Source: Mesostigma viride | Lineage: Eukaryota > Streptophyta > Mesostigmatophyceae > Mesostigmatales > Mesostigmataceae | Assembly: GCA_009746045.1 (NCBI GenBank) | Contig: RPFO01000026.1 | Coordinates: 791,446 to 855,445, forward strand | DNA: 64,000 nucleotides | Direction: 5' to 3' | Part shown: piece after piece, positions 10,487 through 22,304 of the stretch | Layout: every line of letters begins with the position of its first letter | How positions within the stretch are numbered: position 1 is the first letter of the stretch | Made by a program: the position numbers and the translations under genes | Notes under the pieces: model-generated | What the model saw: only the letters and a program-made list of their open reading frames with translations | Told to the model about the DNA's origin: nothing | Databases searched by the model: none

Positions 10487-12850
10487 CTGCCCGTGCACGT
10501 CTGCCGCGTGCCCCGTCTCCAGCGCGTCCACGTGCAGCACCACATCGGCCGCGTGGAGGAGGGCGGACGCCAGCATTGCATCGGCGGGGATGTCGCGGTG
10601 GAGCAGGGCGACCACGGAGCAGCGGGGGGGAGGGCCGCCGCCCTGCGCCATGCGCAAGTGCGGAGAGAAGAGGATGTGGGGAGGGTTGGAGCTGATTATT
10701 GCCACATTCATATTTTATCGTCAGGTAATCATGCATGCGGGACTTTGTGGCCCATGAGGAGGGCAACTCGAGCAGGGAGCACCTGGAGAGGGGGGAGGGC
10801 TGGAGTCCTGTGCCGCTCATAGAACATGATGCCGGCACATGCATTAACAGTAAGACACTCCATCTAGACAGGCAAGAGGATTACGATGCATGTGCGACCA
10901 TGAGCGCATGACGGGAGCGCCGCAACCCTGTGCCGGACACAGGCAGAGGAGAGGCAACAATCAGAACACTCTTCTGATACAAATTGGTGGAATTAAAACA
11001 CTCTTCTGCTGTCACTTGGTGACATGCCTAAAAGGCCCATGCGGGTCGAGAAGAAGAAAGTTGGTGGGATGCTCATGGGAGTGGAGGGTTCCAGCCCTGC
11101 GTCGCACACGAGTGGGACGAGAGGAGGGGATGCGCATTAGCACTGGGTTGCAACCATGCGTGCCAGGATGTGCGACACTAGGGAACGCAGTTCGAGTAGA
11201 GCCATGGGTGGTGAGATACCCCCCCACGGCTTTAGTAGGGTGTCCACACCATCCCAACATGATGGCTGGCATCGGTCACGGGCCCTTGTACCTCCACAAG
11301 AAAAAAATCCTCACGGCAGACTCCCCATATCACGCTCAGCCTCCTCAGGCATGGCTGCATCTTAAGGTCCAGCACGTTCTCTATTTAGTCATGTGTGTTT
11401 CTGGACCGGTGGATCTTATAATCACTATCTTTAATATTATTTTCATTTCCATATCTGGCCCGTTCCAGTGCATCCTTTGCACGAGCACCTCCAAGAGGCG
11501 GTCACCGTGCGGTCCATTAAAAACTCATGCAGTGGGACGCGGCAGAAAGGATTTAGGCAGATGGTCACACTGGGGACGACGCCAAACGAGACTCCAACTT
11601 GTGTGAACGTGGCGGGGCCGGATACAGCAGGAAATATAAAGTCTAGCCGCAGAAAGGACAACACCAAACTATACTCTTATCTGCGTAGGACTAGAAACAA
11701 ATCCGTGTATTTGGACACCAAGAAACACTGAAGAAGCAGGGGTGCCTGCCATCCAATAGAGTGACCATGATCCTGTGCCTAAGACACCTTCACGGCAACC
11801 GAGCTGGCTCAATCTCACACGTAATGCTGGCAATTCACCTCTCGGGCCGGCCGGGGCGCCAGCGCGCGGCAGTAGTGCACAAAGTCGGCCGCCAGGGACC
11901 CATACCCCGCAACCATACCCAGCGCGTTGATGTCATCGATGAACACGCAAGTCCCTGACGGCCCCTGGGATGATACCTCTGGCTTCTGGCCGGGTGGGAC
12001 GGCCACGCGCGGCACCGCAGCACCACCATCTCCCCGAAACCCATCGTCCATGTCAGACGCCATGCAACCAGCAAAGCCATGCTGGATGCCCACTTGGCTG
12101 GTTGAGGCATGGATGTCGGAGTTGTCACGGGCACAGGACCCTGGCGACGTTGCCTCGCGCACAACCCAAGAGAACATGTCACGGAGGTGACGTTCGCCAG
12201 TGGACATGTGGGAAGAGTGCTCACGCGAGGGATCTGGGCAAGATGGGGAGTTGGAGGTGACTAGGTCCCGTGATGGAAAACTGTAGGGGTCACACACGCA
12301 ATCCATGAAGGATACGGCGGCCTTCTTCATTTGTTCGCCTAGGTTTAGACCCTGCCATATGTAGACGAAGGTAAAGAAGTTCCCAAAGCACACCAATCCC
12401 ATGAGCACGTCATAGAGACAGTAGTTAATCATACTTGTGGTAGAAACTAAAGATGGAAAAACCATAAGATAAAATTATGCTTGATTTTACGAATTCGGAT
12501 CACTGTCAGACCTGCTGATCGGCACAAATGCTCACCAATTTCCTGGCGACATAGACATAATGGGGAAGGCCGTCCCGAAGCGCCACGACGACAGCGTGGT
12601 TCTCCCCCTCCGTCTTACCGCTGGCCATGCTTCTATGATCGTAACCCAAGGGCATACCGTCAGTAGCGGACGGAGGTAGTGCAGCCCTCGATACTCTGCC
12701 GACTGATGTGCCTCCAATATATCGGCTCAGCAGGTGATGGACCAGGAAGGAGCCATCAGCATGCAGGGTGTCCGTTATAAGCACCAAGGATCCGTGAGGC
12801 ATGTTGCCTCGGGTCCACCCCATAGTTTCAAATAAAAGAGCCATTTCCAA
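10487..12850 (-). CDS. ELP6: Elongator complex subunit 6 (partial at C-terminus)
   Basis: ELP6 is one of the three RecA-like subunits (ELP4-6) that form the ring of Elongator, which modifies wobble uridines in tRNA. Three minus-strand exons join in phase 0: 12850-12536, 12351-11839 and 10642-10487, all GT-AG. Exon 1 has GSLVLITDTLHADGSFLVHH and ends in ARKL. Exon 2 has an inserted low-complexity stretch and then VREAT and VFIDDINALGMV with DFVHYCRA. Exon 3 has RCSVVALLHRD and ends at ADVHGQ. All of these align in order with the animal protein (GSFLVHHFLS, LLVDDLSVL, FIHYCRA, VVLVHDS, DVHGQ). The start is the first ATG of the exon-1 frame; the second Met two codons on is an alternative. The last exon (expected 30-40 residues) was not found. 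The gene is divergent from HEI10, about 1 kb apart. Confidence 0.85.
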
Positions 12851-13868
12851 ACTGCTCCCTAAAGAATAGCCGTTACCGTCATGTCATGCTAAACGGCATT
12901 GCTCAGACCGTTACCGCAGAGCGAGGCATGGCATCGCACAATAATTACTAACCACTTCAGTGACCTACGTAAATTAAGAAAACGGCTACAATTTTAACTG
13001 GGATACCAAAAAGAATAGGTGAAGACATGGCCAGCCACGCTAAAAACGGGCTCCGCTGTTATAATTTACACTAGTTAAATGGCTTGTAGCTGATTTACAT
13101 GTGAGCACGTCACATTTTCATTTATGATTGCCAGATCGATGAAACTTGCCCCGACATGGCCGAGAGTGCGCTCGGTCTCACGCTTTTTTTGATTGATTTT
13201 CGGTGCTGGCATTCTTAGGAAAGGGCCGGAATACGGTAGTTGCAACTGTTACACGTGGCACATGGGGGTTGCATTAGAGGTGGCACGCTGGCTGGACTGG
13301 CAAACTGGATCGATAATTCAACCATGAGCGTTGCAAAAATGCGCTGTCCCGCCTCCCGACTGATCCCGACTTCCGACTGCCGGTCGAGGATGAACAGAAA
13401 ACGCGGTCAACAAAAGTAGCGTTGAGGAAAGGACGAGAAGCGAGGATTCCTCACAGGGACGACGGCTTAGGTTATGCTTTAGACGACAGGGGAAATTTAT
13501 TTATATACCCCTGGTGGATTGCTTAGATCGGTTGTGTCACTGCTGCGCGCGTGGCTTGCTTGCTTCCGTGGTCCTTAATACCCATCGACAATGCAAGATT
13601 TTGCTATAAATAACCCTCGTTCTCAAAGGGAGAGATAGTGTTATTCGCTATCATCGGGTCAAAGTCCAGTTGTTCTGGTTATCGACCGGAGAGCCAGGTT
13701 TTCTTTATTAAAAAAAAAAATCTTCTCATTCATCGTTGTTGCGCTGGCCCGGCCGGTGCATTTTCAGTTGGCCGCCCTTCTCTGTGGGCAAATAATTGGG
13801 CACGCAAATAGCAATAGTTGGAAACGCAAATAATTGGATCGTAGCGTGCTGTTTGACTGATTTTCAAG
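12851..13868. promoter_or_regulatory. Divergent intergenic region between ELP6 and HEI10
   Basis: About 1 kb separates the ELP6 start (minus) from the HEI10 start (plus), so it should hold both promoters. It is A/T-richer than the genes, with an A run at 13710-13719 and the A/T-rich word GCTATAAATAA near 13603. The distance of that word to HEI10 (about 265 bases) is compatible with a TATA-like element, but nothing in the sequence proves this. No coding sequence is visible. Confidence 0.4.
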
Positions 13869-16800
13869 ATGCTGGGGTGCAATGCTTGCGGGAAGGAGCT
13901 GGACAAAACAGGGGTCGTGACGGCTTGTGGGCATCTCTTTTGTATCCTTTTGACCCGTCTAATTCTGCCGCGAAGTTTTTCAGTTCAAAATGCTTGATCC
14001 CATTATTTTACGATTGAATTGTATGCTATCAGGGGTATGGAAAGTCTCTTTGTCAGCCTTTATATTTAGCAATCATCCTTGACCAGTTTATTTTTGCAGG
14101 CGAGGAGGACGCTTCCAAAATCCTGCAGTCGGAGTCCGCCTGTCCACGATGCGACCAGATACTATCGAAGGCGTAAGTAAAGTAATTTCATTCTCCTGAT
14201 TAATATGGTTGTTCTTTTCTTCTGCATCGGCCAAGGTTTCTTGGGATGCAGACGATTTCCAGGATGACCTTGCTAACCTTGGCATTTGTACTAACAACAT
14301 GCGAGCATCACCTGGACTATCTCCCCAAGCAGCTCTATGAAGGCGATCCAGCTGGATCCAAGCGATGCAACCATCAACGTAAGTGGATCAAGCCATGTAG
14401 CACAGAAATCATGTGCCTCGGGAGAATTGTGTGTAAACACCGACGGGAGATCTGCCTTTGGGGCAGACAAGGATCCCTGGATTCGGGCCATTACAGTTGG
14501 TTCGAGGAGATGTCATGTTGTTTCCGTTCCTTCTTTGGGGTTCTTTCTTCCTTTCCCAGAGCTTCCAAACATTTCAAGAAAAGGCTGCTGTCATTTGTGT
14601 ACCATGGCCTCAATGTACTGAGTTTGGTGATTCTCCGTCTCCCATTAGGGAAGAATGTGTGCCTTCAGTTCAGGCTCATGACATAGCTACTGTTACTAAC
14701 AAACCTCTTCTTCTTGTGGTGCTCCTTGATTTCCCCTCTGCTTCCCGCTCGTGGGCTTCATTCCATGCAGATGATGCTGGCTGGCCTACCTCCGCATACC
14801 AGTATCCAAACCAAACCAAACTTGTCATTACCAACACGACCCGCCACCCTGCACCCATTTTCCTGTTGTATTCAAGCCACAGAAATGTCTATTGTCTTTT
14901 GCTAAGCCAGCTTGCTACGTAGACTTTCAAGATATACGCAACTTGAGAAAGGTTAGCATACACAAGGGGCAGGATTTGGTTAGGTAGGGGAAAAATACTG
15001 GGATAGGATCTTACGACTGAACGCTTTACCCAAGGGAAGCCAGCAAGACAGGAACAACCAGATTATTCTGCAACCCTAGTTAGTAATATTATGATCGGTG
15101 ACCTCAGGCAGGCTGTGCAACAATGAGCAGGCTATTGCACACATCTTGTTGCATCTCTAGGATGCAGTTCACATGCCAGTTGTCTTGGCCTGTCATTGGA
15201 ATTGACAATGTTTCAACAAAGCAAGGAGCACGTATAGCTAGGCACCTTGCCACATGTGTACGTAATTTCCTTGCATCATCTCGATGGGGCATGAAAACAA
15301 TCTCGTATTGTAGTTATGAAGACGGCATACAAGGGCGTCGTCTTCTGGATTGGGCAAAAGGATGCCGAGGCGGAAGTGTTTGCCAAGAAGTACGAGGCAC
15401 TGCGCCAGAAATTCCAGGACATGCAGCAGAAGTGTGTTGAGAAGCTGGAGCAGGTGCACGGGGGGTACCAGAAGGCGATGGCCAAGTACCAAGCGGCGGA
15501 ACAGGAGAAGCAAGCGCTGGTGAAGGACAAGAACGAGCTTCAAGAAAAATACTCGGAAAAATGCAGGCATGCCCTAGTATTCTGGATGATTACTTGATGA
15601 AGACGTTTATGATTTCTTATAGTGCATCTGTTTCCTGTTTTACCTGACACTTTTGCAATCAGGTCAGGTTAACCGCTGTGGCTTCAGTTTTTTCACTCAT
15701 GGTAGACACTCTTACGGGCAGAGATGTAAAATTTGGGTGTACTGCTGAGAGTAACAATTTGAAGCCAACGATTGCATATTATGATGTCTGTATTATTCCA
15801 TGGTCACCATGATGAACCTGTTCTTGGGACTAAAATATGTTGTACTGCAGCTTAGGGTCAATATCATGGCCATGTCTGCACTGACAGTAGACATGCGCCA
15901 ACCGCCATGATGGTTGGCCAGTACTTCCTGCTGACACTGAACGCTTTGTGCGCTCATGCCTATCTGCCCTGCTGCCTGCCACGCATGCAGGCAGAAGCGG
16001 AAGCTTGAGGAAATGTACGACAGCCTGCGAGCGGACTACGAGCAGTTGTACAGTCAAATACATGGCGGAGCCGCTGGCGCTTACGGTGGCAGCGGAGCTG
16101 ATGTTGCAGGCAACCACCGGGCTCTCATACAGCCAGGGGCACTGAGGGGAGGTCAGGCTGGCATGTTCGCAGGGAGGCCCCTGGGGGGAGCACAAGCGCA
16201 AAAGGAAGGAGCTTTCGCCCAGATGGTGGCCGAAAGCAACGATGTGGATCATTTTCTGAACAGCGGATCTGGGAAACGTAAGAAACATTGTAGTGGCTTT
16301 GGCGGTTGTACTTTGATGTGCAGTTCCATATCGTATTTCGAAGGTGCACATGTGTGTCTATGAGTGCACATCTGTCCGCATGTGTGCATGCATCTTCTCC
16401 CCTCTCACCCCACTCCAGCAATCAGCAACACAGCAACCCAGGCACCCAGGAATGCAACCACCCAGCCAGCCACCCACCCACCCACCCACCCATACGCCTG
16501 CCCGCCTGCCCGCCCGCCCGCCTGCCGGCTCGCCCACCCGCCCGCCCGCCCGCCCGCCCACGCACCCACCCACCCACCCACCCACCCCACCCCACCCACC
16601 CACCCACCCACCCAGGTGCAGATGCACACATAGGAAAGACGCATACACCTCTGATGAAAGTGTTGATTATTTTGCAAGCCGGGCTATGTGAATTCTTTTA
16701 AGTTGCTTCCATGAGTTCCGTCATGCTTCTGAGCAATGCACACTCAGTTTGTTGAGTTCACATCCAATTACCTTCCACCCCCCGCAGCCTTCATTGGTGG

Positions 16801-18287
16801 GTCAGCCATGGGAGCACAGACGGATGGATGAGGTTTCTCAAAATACGCTTACTGCTGTGCTAATTAAAGGTTGATGGAGTTTCATTTGTTACCCTACCCT
16901 ACCCTACCCTACCCTACCCTACCCTACCCTACCCTACCCTACCCTACCCTACCCTACCCTACCCTACCCTACCCTACCCTACCCTACCCTACCCTACCCT
17001 ACCCTACCCTACCCTACCCTACCCTACCCTACCCTACCCTACCCTACCCTACCCTACCCTACCCTACCCTACCCTACCCTACCCTACCCTACCCTACCCT
17101 ACCCTACCCTACCCTACCCTACCCTACCCTACCCTACCCTACCCTACCCTACCCTACCCTACCCTACCCTACCCTACCCTACCCTACCCTACCCTACCCT
17201 ACCCTACCCTACCCTACCCTACCCTACCCTACCCTACCCTACCCTACCCTACCCTACCCTACCCTACCCTACCCTACCCTACCCTACCCTACCCTACCCT
17301 ACCCTACCCTACCCTACCCTACCCTACCCTACCCTACCCTACCCTACCCTACCCTACCCTACCCTACCCTACCCTACCCTACCCTACCCTACCCTACCCT
17401 ACCCTACCCTACCCTACCCTACCCTACCCTACCCTACCCTACCCTACCCTACCCTACCCTACCCTACCCTACCCTACCCTACCCAACCCAACCCTACCCA
17501 ACCCAACCCTACCCAACCCTACCCTACCCTACCCTACCCTACCCTACCCTACCCTACCCTACCCTACCCTACCCTACCCTACCCTACCCTACCCTACCCT
17601 ACCCTACCCTACCCTACCCTACCCTACCCTACCCTACCCTACCCTACCCTACCCTACCCTACCCTACCCTACCCTACCCTACCCTACCCTACCCTACCCT
17701 ACCCTACCCTACCCTACCCTACCCTACCCTACCCTACCCTACCCTACCCTACCCTACCCTACCCTACCCTACCCTACCCTACCCTACCTTACCTTACGCT
17801 GGTGTCCTAGCTACTGTTACTGCACACTGCAAATGATTTGTCTGCATCTTGTCCATGCATGCAGGGATCGGCAACTCTATGAATGACGTGATGCCGCTGA
17901 CAACATTCACATCTAGTAACAGACATGGCTGCCTGGAATGCTTCAGATTTTGTATCTGATCACTCTCTTACGTGACTCATGTGTTGGTTGTTTTATTGGG
18001 ATGTGGTACTGGAGGATACTGGTGGTTCCATATACACCAAAACTAACAATGTCTCTTTCCACTGGCTGTTTGTATTGGTACCATTTACGCGCTCGATTCA
18101 CCTTGCAGGTCCCCGTCATGATCTTGCTACGGATGATGCGGCCATGTTCAAACCATTCAATTCGAACTCGTTCCTGCAGTCGCGTCCTGGTTCAGCTGGA
18201 GGCAATCCAGCAAAAATGCTGCGCAGTCTCCTACTGTCACCGATGAGGCGGCCTACTTCCAAAGTGCTGGGCGCAACAAGCAGATAA
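13869..18287 (+). CDS. HEI10: Meiotic RING-finger crossover factor, plant-type HEI10
   Basis: HEI10 is a RING-type SUMO/ubiquitin E3-like protein that marks crossover sites on meiotic chromosomes. Eight exons give about 330 residues (Arabidopsis about 304): 13869-13941, 14100-14172, 14333-14378, 14771-14801, 15314-15566, 15991-16277, 17865-17915 and 18109-18287. The phases agree at every junction. The RING part reads CNACGKELDKTG, TACGHLFC and ACPRCDQILSK. The 31-nt fourth exon encodes MMLAGLPPHT, matching the plant MAMAGISPQ segment. Next come the long coiled coil (KNELQEKYSEK), QKRKLEEMYDSLR, and a C-terminal RSLLLSPMRRPTSK like the plant RNLILSPIKR. Intron 5 appears to use a GC donor (AG|GCATGC). 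Intron 6 carries the CCCA and CCCTA arrays. The start is the only ATG that places the RING at the N-terminus, as in plants. Confidence 0.93.
16476..16616. repeat. CCCA/CCCG tetramer tract
   Basis: C-rich tetramers (CCCA mixed with CCCG and CCTG) fill 140 bases at the start of HEI10 intron 6. The strand shown, which is also the gene's sense strand, is almost free of G in its outer parts. Confidence 0.9.
16891..17790. repeat. CCCTA pentamer array, telomere-like
   Basis: About 180 tandem copies of CCCTA (TAGGG on the other strand) make a 0.9 kb array inside HEI10 intron 6. It is uniform except for a cluster of CCCAA variants at about 17485-17516 and CCTTA at the right edge. The unit is one T short of the TTAGGG telomere repeat and two short of TTTAGGG. 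It is intronic and flanked by unique sequence on both sides, so it is not a chromosome end. Confidence 0.97.
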
Positions 18288-18870
18288 TATACCTAGGAGC
18301 AAATCCTGCCTTAGTTATGCACAGTAGCGCATCGAGGTGGAATGCCTTGCAGTGGCTGCGAGCAGTGTTTGCAGAGTTAGATTTACTAAGTGACACAACT
18401 ATTCCTGGACTCATGCACGGGCTGTAAAGTGTAAATTTCGACTTGACTTGCCTCATCTGTCAGAAATCTACGTAAACATGGGCAAGGGTAATCGCCAATT
18501 GCTCAGGCAGAATGAGTCCATGGGTGATGGGTCACATGTTGTGTCTCCATTATCATGTGCTACATTGCAGTGGCTCAAAACGGAGTATGAAGTTCTGTGG
18601 GGCATCCCATATTGTGGGCGTGCCAATCGAGCATGTGTGAGCAGTAATTGAGGGTATTGGTTTATGCAAGCTGGCCACTTGACAGCTGGTGTAGGGACCG
18701 TAATATAAACATGTGATGGCTTCATGCAGATGCCAGCCTGCATTAAACTCGTGCTCTCGTTGGGGAGTCACGGCTCCGCATTAACCCCGATGGATGGATG
18801 GATGGATGGATACACGCAATCCTACCGGTCTATTCTATAGCCAGCCTGCATGCATGCATGTGTACGTTCT
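18288..18870. other. HEI10 3' flank, no gene seen
   Basis: Unique-looking sequence after the HEI10 stop codon. It holds a short GGAT tetramer run near 18790-18811 and no supported ORF or RNA gene. Confidence 0.5.
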
Positions 18871-18875
18871 GAAGT

Positions 18876-18955
18876 GCGTACTGAGTAGGTAAGTAGGTAC
18901 TTGCGTGTGCATCTGCGTAGAGGCATGCCATGGAGTACACTGCTAATCTTAATAT
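18876..18955 (-). mobile_element. LINE family B tail fragment
   Basis: GTAAGTAGGTACTTGCGTGTGCATCTGCGTAGAGGCATGCCATGGAGTAC-like sequence is the reverse complement of the family B 3' terminus (terminal TTAC tail, CGCAAGTACTTAC, then the GCATGCC word). Only the last 80 or so bases remain. Confidence 0.65.
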
Positions 18956-19284
18956 AAAGTATTTGCACAATCTCGAGTGTAGTAACAATGCATGTTAAGT
19001 TAAAGATCGTATGCATTAATTAAATTAACAATTCATTGATTAATCATGCAAGTTAAACACGTGCTCCCGTTGGGGATCAATTCACGGAGCACCTACGTGC
19101 TGAGTGTGCACAACGGGTAGGTGGGCAGAGACCCCCCCCCTCCCTCACGCCACAGGCATGCCACAGCTACTACTTCTAAGGGTGCTCAATCGGACCCGTC
19201 TAACTAAACGATCCGCGGGGCATCCCCTGTGGGTGCAATATGTCCCGTGTGAGCATATTGCATGCATCGCTACGGAGTACGTCG

Positions 19285-20236
19285 TTAGCAAACATGCAAG
19301 CAGTGCTAGGCGTCCCCCCGGCGACTCGCTTCAAGCTCCTTGGCAGCGGGCTCCCCTCCACGGCAGACGACATCAACACCCGCATTGGCCAGGCCTGGGC
19401 GGCCCTCCGCCGCCTCGACAGGTTCTGGACCTGTCGCTACCTGAGTGAGCGACGCAAGCGCATTCTGTTCAAGGCCCTTGTCCTCAGCATCCTCCTTTAT
19501 GGCTGCGAGGCGTGGACCCTGGACCAGGCGCTGAGCCAGCAGCTTGACGGCACCGTCACTCGAATGCTCCGTCATATCCTCGGCGTCCGCTACCAAGAAC
19601 GCCGCACCCGGGCCGAGCTCTACTGCGAGCTCCCTCTTGTCACCCATACCATCCGACACAGCCGCCTCCTCTTTGCCGGCCATCTTGCCCGCACAGACCA
19701 GGTGAATACCGATGTGGGCCCTGCCGGGGGGCTTAAGACGGGCCAACCAGGTAGACACCTCCTCCTATGGCAGGGTCCCCTTGTACCATCGCAACCCACT
19801 GGCAAACTTGCGCGCGCCGGGCACCGGCGCGGCGCGACCCGGACCTATGTCACTGACACAACTGCTTGAAGATGCAGGGCTTCTGGGACTATCCGTACTC
19901 CGCGCCCGCATGATTGACAAGGAGAAATGGGCTGCCATCTGCGATAAGCACCTTCCCGAGGGGTATGCTCCTGTTTTCTCCCCACGGGCCCCGCGGCCCG
20001 TTGCTAGCCAGGGTAGAAGTCCGCAGGTGGAGGTTATTGGTCCTGAGGATAGCCGCTACACTACCGCCTCGTCTGCCATTACAGTAGAGGACAGCTCGGA
20101 TGAAGATTACATCCCCATCTAGTGCTTAACGGTTGGGGGATGATGCAGACGATATTTGTTTAAACTTTTGTGTAATTATTTTTCTAATGAGATTAGCATA
20201 GTACTCCGTGGCATGCCTTTGCGCATGACACGCAAG

Positions 20237-20288
<52 letters not shown>

Positions 20289-20290
20289 GT
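19285..20290 (+). mobile_element. LINE family B, 5'-truncated copy with reverse transcriptase C-terminus
   Basis: The reading frame contains the post-catalytic part of a non-LTR reverse transcriptase: FKLLGSGLPSTADDINTRIG, WAALRRLDRFW, FKALVLSILLYGCEAWTLD and LRHILGVRYQERR, with SRLLFAGHLAR. These are the hallmarks of the region after the YxDD box in LINE pol proteins; the catalytic box itself is missing. A second frame continues with TYVTQLLEDAGLLGLSVLRA and ends in EDSSDEDYIPI and a stop near 20122. The change of frame near 19700-19850 shows decay. A short 3' UTR follows, ending in about 14 copies of the tetramer TTAC (20230-20287). LINEs of the RTE type end in such microsatellites, but the clade is not certain from this fragment. 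Confidence 0.8.
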
Positions 20291-20687
20291 GCTAGGCGAT
20301 GTGCATGGCACTACTATGGGATCGATCGATGGTACCATTCATGTTTTGGCATCGGAAATGGCTGACGGCGGTATGGCTGACGGCGGAGCTCAGATCTTTT
20401 GCGTCTGAGCCCCAAATTCGGTCAGATCACTTGCATTCGACGCACCCGCCAGTATAATTTCGGTTACGGCTGAAACACAGTATTGACAAAGTTACGCACA
20501 TGACAGGCAGCTATGATGACTCCAAAAGCAAAACGAGGTTTGGAAAAGGACGGCTTTCCGGCTCCCAGCCCAACCCACTCGCCATCGTCCTTTCCCAGTC
20601 GTCTGGGCCCGCAAACCCACTGCATGCCAGCAATTAACACCATCGCCAAGCGCCTCGCCAGAGCCCAAGAAACCATGCTACCGACAA

Positions 20688-20939
20688 ATGCAAATGGCGA
20701 CAGTACCTGGAGTCCTGGACTACTTAAGCTTTTCTTTCCGCGGCTTGCTGCGCCTGACCGACACAGAATGTGCCGAGATAGTGCATTACTACGCACTGGA
20801 ACACAAGCTCCGTGGGCCCGATGGGCCCATCCCCGCCGACAAAGTGGAGGAGTTCCTCGCCCTGCCAAAATTTTACCATCGCCTCGCTATCCTTTTCAGT
20901 TTCTACAAGCTCACTGGCGACGACCTCGATCGTCGCTAA
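20688..20939 (+). CDS. Small ORF, hypothetical protein
   Basis: An 83-residue ORF with ordinary amino-acid composition and third-position C/G preference: it includes GVLDYLSFSFRGLLRLTD, ECAEIVHYYALEHKL, PADKVEEFLALPKF and FSFYKLTGDDLDRR. I do not recognise the family. It has no signal peptide or membrane segment. The helical, charged character suggests real coding sequence, perhaps a short gene or one exon of a larger one. It lies among LINE fragments, so it may also belong to a mobile element. A longer overlapping ORF on the other strand (20464-20868) has the low-complexity look of a shadow. Confidence 0.35.
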   Translation: MQMATVPGVLDYLSFSFRGLLRLTDTECAEIVHYYALEHKLRGPDGPIPADKVEEFLALPKFYHRLAILFSFYKLTGDDLDRR

Positions 20940-21057
20940 GCTCCGCAACCCAGCCCGGCCCGCGCAGCCAGGCAGCAGCTAGCCACATCGGCTCCCTCCC
21001 TCTGCAAGGATGACCGATCCGAGCAGCGCTGTAGGAGCACGTGACGTGGCCGCGTTA

Positions 21058-21125
21058 ATTGGCCGATCGAGATAAGTAAGTAAGTGAGTACTTGCGTGTC
21101 ATGCGCAAAGGCATGCAGTTAGAAT
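21058..21125 (-). mobile_element. LINE family B tail fragment
   Basis: AAGTAAGTAAGTGAGTACTTGCG followed by GCGCAAAGGCATGC is the reverse complement of the family B terminus. About 65 bases survive. Confidence 0.65.
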
Positions 21126-21600
21126 ATAAGAAATGAACGACGGGATAAATTGCTTGAGAACACTGTATGCTGTGAGCAATGAATTGCTTGGTTCATTAGA
21201 AAATAGGTTTACCCTTTATCAACGTTCCTCTCACCGGCTGCGCCGCCAGTGACCGTTGGGTGCAGACCGTTGGCCCGAGGCCACACGATGACAGGTAGCA
21301 GTCTAGTCACTGCATCGTGCGATCACAGATCAATGCACGCTGCAGTACGGTCCCTATCTAGGATACTCTAGTACCGTCCAATGACAGGACACTACGTATA
21401 CTGGGTACTGACATCTGTCACGTACCTCAGTACCCAAAGTACCTATCTAGGGAAACGTATGCGACTCGACTAGCATTCCTATCTGCATAGCCCACGTGGT
21501 ATTTATATTCACATACCAACGTAGGTTTACAAGGCTTATTCATACGTTGTATTCACAATGCCTTTGAGACTTAGTCTACAGCAAAGCATGGAGACTAACT
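21126..21600. other. Intergenic, no gene seen
   Basis: Unique A/T-moderate sequence between two minus-strand family B remnants. Several GTAC-containing words recur (about 21365-21445). No coding sequence or RNA gene was recognised. Confidence 0.5.
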
Positions 21601-21601
21601 C

Positions 21602-22010
21602 ATGCCACGGAGTACTATGCTAATCTCATTAGAAAAATAATTACACAAAAGTTTAAACAAATATCGTCTGCATCATTCCCCAAACGTTAAGCACTAGATG
21701 GGGATGTAATCCTCATCCGAGCTGTCCTCTACTGTAATGGCAGACGAGGCGGTAGTGTAGCGGCTATCCTTAGGACCAATAACCTCCACCTGCGGACTTC
21801 TACCCTGGCTAGCAACGGGCCGCGGGGCCGGCGTGGGGAGAAAACAGGAGCATACCCCTCAGGAAGGTGCTTATCGCAGATGGCAGCCCATTTCTCCTTG
21901 TCAATCATGCGGGCGCGGAGTACGGATAGTCCCAGAAGCCCTGCATCTTCAAGCAGTTGTTTCACATAGGTCCGGTGCGCGCCCGGCGGGCGCGCGCAAG
22001 TTTGCCAGAG
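21602..22010 (-). mobile_element. LINE family B, 3'-end copy
   Basis: Reverse-strand copy of the family B 3' end. It encodes QLLEDAGLLGLSVLRARMID and the EKWAAICDKHLPEGYAPVF segment, almost identical to the 19.9-20.0 kb copy. The same 3' UTR follows (AAACTTTTGTGTAATTATTT on the sense strand). A frame change after FSPRR and loss of the terminal TTAC tail show that it is inactive. Confidence 0.75.
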
Positions 22011-22304
22011 ATCGAAGCCGACCTCGATCGCTGAACACGACGCTCAACACGGTGGAGGCCCGGGTCTCCAATGTGGAAACCAAGGTCTTCCATGTGCAAT
22101 CTCCAACCTCATGCAGTTCACGGCGCTGCAGACCGCGGCGCAGGTGCCCATCTGAGGCGCATGCTGCACTTGTCTCTCGCCTTAATCTAATTTAAATTTA
22201 GGACTGGCTAAGTAAGTTAAATTAATTAGTTATGCAAGTAGGACTGGCCAGCCAGGTAGACACGTTCTACTTCTATTAATTCATCAATTAATTAAAAAAC
22301 CACC

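Noticed and set aside
16891..17790. Chromosome end (telomere)
   Set aside because: Unique gene exons flank the CCCTA array on both sides, so at most it is an interstitial telomere-like array.
16871..17836. Long ORF of repeated Tyr-Pro-Thr-Leu-Pro
   Set aside because: It is the CCCTA array read in frame. It lies in an intron of HEI10, whose exon model spans it.
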